Shown here in pieces: positions 7,126 through 10,633 of a DNA stretch of 10,633 bases. The stretch's first letter is position 1; each line of letters begins with the position of its first letter. This DNA comes from Willaertia magna (taxonomy: Eukaryota; Heterolobosea; Eutetramitea; Acrasida; Naegleriidae), in the NCBI GenBank assembly GCA_902984215.1, contig CADWAF010000020.1, positions 1-10,633 on the forward strand, given 5' to 3'. A model generated the notes under the pieces. The model had not been told where the DNA came from. It made no database searches and saw only the letters and a program-made list of their open reading frames with translations. A program made the translations under genes and the position numbers.

Positions 7126-7142
7126 CCCGGCAGCCGAGTTAG

Positions 7143-7147
7143 TTTTT
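7143..7147 (+). terminator. Pol III terminator of the tRNA-Asp gene
   Basis: A TTTTT run lies four bases after the discriminator G at 7138, the usual position for a Pol III stop. Its place shows that the right-hand fragment is the original 3' end of the gene. Confidence 0.7.
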
Positions 7148-7371
7148 AAACTTTTGCACTACCATAAAACTTAACCCAATGAGCAGGCTTTTTGAGTTTG
7201 TTAAATGAGCTTTAATTTTGGTGTGCTAATTTGATAATTTAATGTTAGCAGTTTTTCCCAATTGGGAACTGAAATTATTGGGATAGATTGCTTTATTTTT
7301 TTTGATTGAAAATCAGTTAATTTTTGTAAAGATTACAATGAGAAATAAACATTAAAAAAAGTAAAAATTAT
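7148..7371. other. Intergenic region with a 14-bp palindrome
   Basis: No gene is visible. It holds a perfect palindrome, TTCCCAATTGGGAA (7255-7268), and AT-rich sequence downstream of the sterol reductase stop, which presumably carries its polyadenylation signals on the minus strand. Confidence 0.5.
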
Positions 7372-8709
7372 TTAATAAACATAAGGAATAAAGACATAAG
7401 GTACTTTGCTACAATAAATATCCCAGTCTTTCTTATACTTTCTTCTGCATCTTTCCATATCTCTATGAGCACGATGAATAATCATACCTAAGAAGAAAAA
7501 GAAATAAAAGTATGGAATGAAAGAATCAAAACCACAAATTAAACCCCATAATAAAGACATTACAATATCACAAGTATAGTGAATCTTACGAGCATATGCC
7601 CACCAACCGTCAATTAATAATTCACTTCCAGCTTCAGTCTTTAAACATTTTGCATTTTCAGGTAATGTTCCCCAAGGTAATTGAGGGAAAGTCCATCTTG
7701 GACGATATTCACCATTTCTCATTTGACGGAATCTATTTCTTTGACTTTGTGAAGTATCCCAGATATAATAAGCAAATAATAAAACAGCAAATGCAATAAT
7801 ATAGAATAATGTAGAATGTTCAATAGTATCTCCTTTCTTTAAGATATAAACAGATGAATAACAATAAACGAAAGGAACACCTGCTAAATTCCAAAAGATT
7901 AATAACCATCCCCACTTTTCATAAAAGATATCCCATGAAGAGATAACACATTCTTCTCCTTTCATAATTGCATTTGTATATAAAAAGTGAGCTACTAACA
8001 TGAAAATCATAGGAGTAGTAATATAACCTAATTGTTCATATTGTTTAGCTGCGGAAGATAAAGTTAAAAGGAATAAGATTAACCAAGAAATTCTTGCTTC
8101 AGTAAACATCTTTAAATCAACAGGTCCAATTCTAGGGTTTAAGATAGCTCCCATAAAGTAATCGTAGATGAAATTTCCAGACATTCTATGTTGTCTTCCT
8201 ATTGCAATTGTATAGAAATAAGTAAATGCTGCAACTACATTACTAAATAACATTGCAACAGTCATAACAGAAGCATAATTATCTAATAAGATATTAATTG
8301 GTGCAATTCCGGTAAAGTATAAAACTGCAACTGTTGCTAAAGTGACATACCATGATTGAATTGCGTTACAGTTATAAGATAAACGTATATTTCCTTCATG
8401 TTTTAAAGGTAAGCCTTTAGCTTCAAGTCCAGGCAAAAGTAAAGCACATAAGAATTCAAAAACAATAAAACTCATATAAATAGTAAAACTAGTCCAGTTA
8501 GGCTTAGCGTGTTGCCATATTAAACTTAAATCAATATTCCAGAAAGTAATTAATTTTGAATCATTAAATTCTAAACAATACCAATAATAATAAGGTATTA
8601 TATGACTAAATATTAAAATTAATGCACAACCAATAGGTCCTCCAAATTCATAAGCTACTTCTTCTTGTTGCTTAGAAGATTTATTTTCTTCTTGTTTAGT
8701 TGCTGCCAT
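7372..8709 (-). CDS. ERG4: Delta(24(24(1)))-sterol reductase (C-24(28) reductase, ERG4)
   Basis: This enzyme makes the last step of ergosterol synthesis, reducing the C-24(28) double bond with NADPH in the ER membrane. The 445-residue intronless product has the family layout: a polar start, then YEFGG (20-24), several membrane helices, and HRMSGNFIYDYFMGA (174-188) with NPRIG and DLKMF. GEEC...SSWDIFYEKWG (251-267) and FWNLAGVPFVYC (272-283) follow. The C-terminal part holds LLIDGWW (364-370), ARKIHYTCD (373-381), HRAHRD (412-417) and the ending KKDWDIYCSKVPYVFIPYVY. YEFGG, LLIDGW, ARKIHYT and the PYVFIPYV end match yeast Erg4 more closely than ERG24/C-14 or DHCR7 reductases, and the length is close to yeast Erg4 (473). 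The start ATG at 8707-8709 opens MAATKQEENK. It implies that the organism makes C-24-alkylated sterols. Confidence 0.93.
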   Translation of the reverse strand: MAATKQEENKSSKQQEEVAYEFGGPIGCALILIFSHIIPYYYWYCLEFNDSKLITFWNIDLSLIWQHAKPNWTSFTIYMSFIVFEFLCALLLPGLEAKGLPLKHEGNIRLSYNCNAIQSWYVTLATVAVLYFTGIAPINILLDNYASVMTVAMLFSNVVAAFTYFYTIAIGRQHRMSGNFIYDYFMGAILNPRIGPVDLKMFTEARISWLILFLLTLSSAAKQYEQLGYITTPMIFMLVAHFLYTNAIMKGEECVISSWDIFYEKWGWLLIFWNLAGVPFVYCYSSVYILKKGDTIEHSTLFYIIAFAVLLFAYYIWDTSQSQRNRFRQMRNGEYRPRWTFPQLPWGTLPENAKCLKTEAGSELLIDGWWAYARKIHYTCDIVMSLLWGLICGFDSFIPYFYFFFFLGMIIHRAHRDMERCRRKYKKDWDIYCSKVPYVFIPYVY

Positions 8710-9275
8710 TTTTTCAGCTGTGAATTTTTTAGCTAAACTTCACTAACCGTTGTACTTTTTAACACCGCGGTTTTACAAACTAAAAATTTTACGGTAACAA
8801 CTCTTTTTGTATCTGATTCTTTCGGTATGTCCTGCCGAATTTGTTTACCTTCGGATGTCTTTGAGAGTTTATAGTTAAAGATGCACTATAAAAGGTGAGA
8901 AAAAAAATTGCCCTTGGGCGTTGACTATATATATTGATAGATGTTCACTATTTTTTTTTTCATTGTAAAGTGTATACACACCGGTCTGGAGTAGCTAACA
9001 CTCTCGTAAAATTTTTTGTGGCCAGAAAGAAGATGTTTTGTGCTTACCCGCCAAAAAAAACCCACAAAAGCAATGGATTCTACTTGAATTCTAATTCTAA
9101 GCCACTCTAGCCGGTGACAGGGTGTCCTTAGCTTTTCGACTTGTCGGCGAAACTATAAATGGGCCAAATCTAAAATTGTCTAAGGGCTCAAAGGCGGCCA
9201 AAGTGAAAAGCACAATTCTTATTTTTTAATGAACTACTTTACAAAACAGTATTGTAAAAAAATAAAGTGTTTTAT
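8710..9275. promoter_or_regulatory. Upstream region of ERG4; no convincing gene
   Basis: This 566-bp stretch contains the minus-strand promoter of the sterol reductase. Visible items are a stem-loop TTCGGTA/TGCCGAA (8821-8839, one G-T pair), a plus-strand TATA-like CTATAAAAGG (8886-8895) with no convincing gene downstream, and CCCGCCAAAA (9047-9056), which resembles the E2F-like core at 1819. A frame of some 45 codons ending near 9108 lacks coding character. A small RNA gene starting from the TATA-like box is possible but I cannot support one. Confidence 0.35.
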
Positions 9276-9351
9276 TAATTACACTCATTTTCATTGAAAT
9301 GCAACTTTATTTTCAATGAAATGCAACTTTTTTTTCAACATTGTGCAACTT
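9276..9351 (+). repeat. Left inverted terminal repeat of the foldback element
   Basis: The outer end is TAATTACACTCATTTTC. Three tandem units follow, at about 9286-9309, 9310-9331 and 9332-9351, each ending in GCAACTT. Confidence 0.82.
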
Positions 9352-9784
9352 TACCTCATTTTTTTAAAACATTCAATCAATTTCCCGCCAAAAAAAAAGC
9401 TTTTTTATTTTTTAAAACAATAAAAAAAAAAGCCTAAACTACAGGTTCAATTATATCAGTAATGAAAATGAAGAAAAATTAAGCTGATCTAACAATAAAT
9501 GATAACGTTCAACATTTATCCATAGAGATCACCACTTCTTCTACTAAAGATAACAATAAATAAGTATTTATTTGTAAAAAAAATATATTTTTTTATTAAT
9601 AAACAAAATTTTTAACACAATCGCTTAATAACCTTTAATACATTTGTTTCTTTCACTCATCCCTTGAAAACGAACTAATATAATTGTTGTTTTTGATTTT
9701 TATTTATAATTTTTTGAAAATGCATTTTTTTGGTGTTGTTTTATGGGTTAGTTTTATTATAGAATAAATTTACTACGACTAACT

Positions 9785-9862
9785 AAGTTGCACAATGTTG
9801 AAAATAAAAAGTTGCATTTCATTGAAAAAAAAGTTGCATTTCAATGAAAATGAATGTAATTA
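9785..9862 (-). repeat. Right inverted terminal repeat of the foldback element
   Basis: It begins AAGTTGCACAATGTTG and ends GAAAATGAATGTAATTA. Its reverse complement matches the left arm nearly base for base. Confidence 0.82.
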
Positions 9863-10499
9863 TAAGACCAACAATTCAAATAATTATTCCAATAACTACT
9901 TAAATATTCAAAACAAATAAAAACCTTTTCTTCATCTATACAATATATTAAATTTAAATTAATTAATAAACTTCTCCATTGTAATCCTTCCTTAGATTCC
10001 AATCTTTTTAAAAACCAATAAGGAAAACCAAATTGTGGAAAATCTTCTTTCCATATATTTATTAATTTAACAGCCTTCTTTCCTCCTATAGTACTTCCTT
10101 CATTATATAATCTATACGTTTCAATAAAAGATTCATCTAATTTTTTGTCAAAGTTGGCAATTTTTTAAAAAAAATAAATTCCTAATTCCTTAATAGGGAC
10201 ATCAATATAAATTTGATTTCTTCTTGTAATTTTTCTACTAAAATCAAGCACCATTCTTTTTACAATTTTTTTATAATTAATAATTCCATTTCTTTTACCC
10301 TTTCTATTAGTTGTTCTTCATTAAGGTACATTGAGGGAAGACTTGAAATGTAAGGTGAGGGAGAGATAAAGTTGTGTAAGTGTTGTTGTAATAAAGGATT
10401 TTCAGAATTATTAAAGGTAAATTGAAAAGATTGTATTGTGGAATTAGAGAGGTGAGACAAAGTGTAAGAAAAAGAAGAAGTATTATTAAGGGAATCCAT
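9841..10499 (-). pseudogene. Unrecognised gene, apparently broken (frame change and in-frame stop)
   Basis: The frame opens at ATG 10497-10499 in a good start context (aaacaATGG) and runs to a TAA at 10260-10262. Its N-terminal part is Ser/Asn/Leu-rich. A second frame carries on (KITRRNQIYIDVPIKELG...) but has a TAA at 10165-10167. It then stays open for 107 codons to a TGA at 9841-9843, with normal-looking protein (KKAVKLINIWKEDFP, FGFPYWFLKRLES, YLSSYWNNYLNCW). The frame change could be a 1-base indel in the A run near 10265-10275, or a 26-nt intron from GTAAAA (10261) to TTTTAG (10236), which restores the second frame exactly. The TAA lies in a T8A6 run, and I find no good intron that removes it. 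Decay or homopolymer sequencing error are both possible. I do not recognise the family. The last codons lie in the foldback element's right arm. Confidence 0.55.
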
Positions 10500-10547
10500 T
10501 GTTTATTGTTTTTACATTTTTTTTTCTTATGCAAACCTTAAATAACA

Positions 10548-10606
10548 ATGGTTTCTTCAATGATTCACCGCCTTTTAGTTTATAAAATTAAGCGAAAGAA
10601 TACACT
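10548..10606 (+). CDS. Possible first exon of a gene running off the right edge
   Basis: ATG at 10548 in the context AACAATGG opens a short frame, MVSSMIHRLLVYKIKRKNT, that meets a consensus donor GTAAGTC at 10607. Without splicing the frame stops at once (CTG TAA). The peptide has alternating hydrophobic and basic residues, as in a mitochondrial targeting sequence. It would be divergent from the broken gene at 10499, with only 48 bp between the start codons. It is too short to identify. Confidence 0.3.
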
Positions 10607-10633
10607 GTAAGTCAAAGGATTGAAAGAAATGTC

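Larger units (their letters stand above)
6694..7138 (+). tRNA. tRNA-Asp(GTC), interrupted in the T-loop by a 364-bp insert
   Basis: The 5' part (6694-6751) has acceptor strand TCGGCTG, a D-arm with A box TGGTATAGTGG, anticodon stem CGAGA/TCTCG and loop CTGTCAC with anticodon GTC at 6726-6728. It continues to the T-arm, CCGGGTTCGATT. The rest (CCCGG, CAGCCGA and discriminator G, 7126-7138) lies 374 bp further on. CAGCCGA pairs perfectly with TCGGCTG and CCCGG with CCGGG, so the halves belong to one 71-nt tRNA. A TTTTT Pol III terminator follows at 7143-7147. GGGTTCGATT occurs on both sides (6742-6751 and 7116-7125). The insert separates the B box from its final CC in the left copy. The gene should not give a normal tRNA-Asp, unless an unusual splicing route removes the insert; other tRNA-Asp genes presumably serve the cell. 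Confidence 0.93.
9276..9862. mobile_element. Foldback/MITE-like element with ~77-bp subrepeat-built inverted termini
   Basis: Left arm 9276-9351 and right arm 9785-9862 are long, near-perfect inverted repeats, from TAATTACA to GTGCAACTT, with one substitution near the outer end and small length changes in T/A runs. Each arm holds three tandem units of about 22 bp: two with TTGAAATGCAACTTT or ATGAAATGCAACTTT and one with ACATTGTGCAACTT. The ~433-bp centre is AT-rich and has no coding frame. TAATTA borders both ends (9276-9281 and 9857-9862); being palindromic it may be a target duplication or part of the arms. Inverted arms made of short tandem repeats are the mark of foldback-type elements. 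It is non-autonomous. The right arm overlaps the end of the broken gene at 9841. Confidence 0.82.

Noticed and set aside
7255..7268. TTCCCAATTGGGAA palindrome as a regulatory operator
   Set aside because: It is a single site downstream of genes on both sides; nothing ties it to a function.
7596..7799. Plus-strand frame inside ERG4
   Set aside because: Antisense to a strongly conserved part of the sterol reductase.
8941..9108. Possible small plus-strand gene downstream of the TATA-like box
   Set aside because: The ATG at 8941 and the longer open stretch ending near 9108 are in different frames, and neither looks like protein.
10165..10167. In-frame TAA explained by a reassigned genetic code
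   Set aside because: Other genes in the window end cleanly at TAA, so the code looks standard.
10307..10534. Minus-strand Leu-rich frame overlapping the broken gene
   Set aside because: It starts in a Lys homopolymer, ends inside the other frame, and does not lead into the downstream coding-like block.

Overview
This is a eukaryotic nuclear window, very AT-rich with homopolymer runs. Coding genes carry short GT-AG introns (37, 57 and 58 nt) and Asn/Gln-rich low-complexity inserts. It also holds a eukaryotic-type tRNA-Asp gene and a C-24(28) sterol reductase of the ergosterol pathway. My best guess is an amoeboid protist, possibly a heterolobosean of the Naegleria/Willaertia kind. That is an inference from gene content and composition, not from a diagnostic marker.

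Layout, left to right. Positions 1-~2955 form a mobile-element-like island, visibly less AT-rich than the rest. It starts with a possible exon fragment running off the left edge (3-182) and a dense run of perfect inverted repeats (346-503). It then has an IS630/Tc1-type DDE transposase on the minus strand (684-1739) and, facing away from it, a plus-strand two-exon gene for a Gln-rich N-terminus, a CCHC zinc knuckle and a Lys/Glu-rich tail (1879-2908). The two genes share a short intergenic region with two GGCGGGAA (E2F-like) motifs. TA-CAGT at 340 and ACTG-TA at 2955 could be the ends of one two-gene element; the terminal similarity is weak.

Positions 3146-8709 hold three ordinary host genes: a three-exon TauE/SafE-family membrane transporter with a cysteine-rich ectodomain (3146-5444, +), a di-iron RIC/YtfE/ScdA iron-sulfur repair protein (5545-6471, -), and an ERG4 sterol C-24(28) reductase (7372-8709, -). 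Between the last two lies a tRNA-Asp(GTC) gene split in its T-loop/B box by a 364-bp non-coding insert flanked by a perfect 10-bp direct repeat. The insert is itself a diverged tandem dimer.

Positions 8710-10633 hold the sterol gene's upstream region and a ~587-bp foldback element (9276-9862) whose ~77-bp inverted repeats are built of tandem ~22-bp subunits. Its right arm supplies the last codons and stop of an unrecognised, apparently broken minus-strand gene (9841-10499). A possible first exon of a gene leaving the right edge is at 10548-10606.

The host genes have no obvious common pathway. The unifying theme is small mobile DNA: one probable autonomous transposon region, a B-box tRNA insertion and a foldback element in about 10 kb. 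The two non-autonomous insertions and the possible two-gene transposon are the parts most worth following up.
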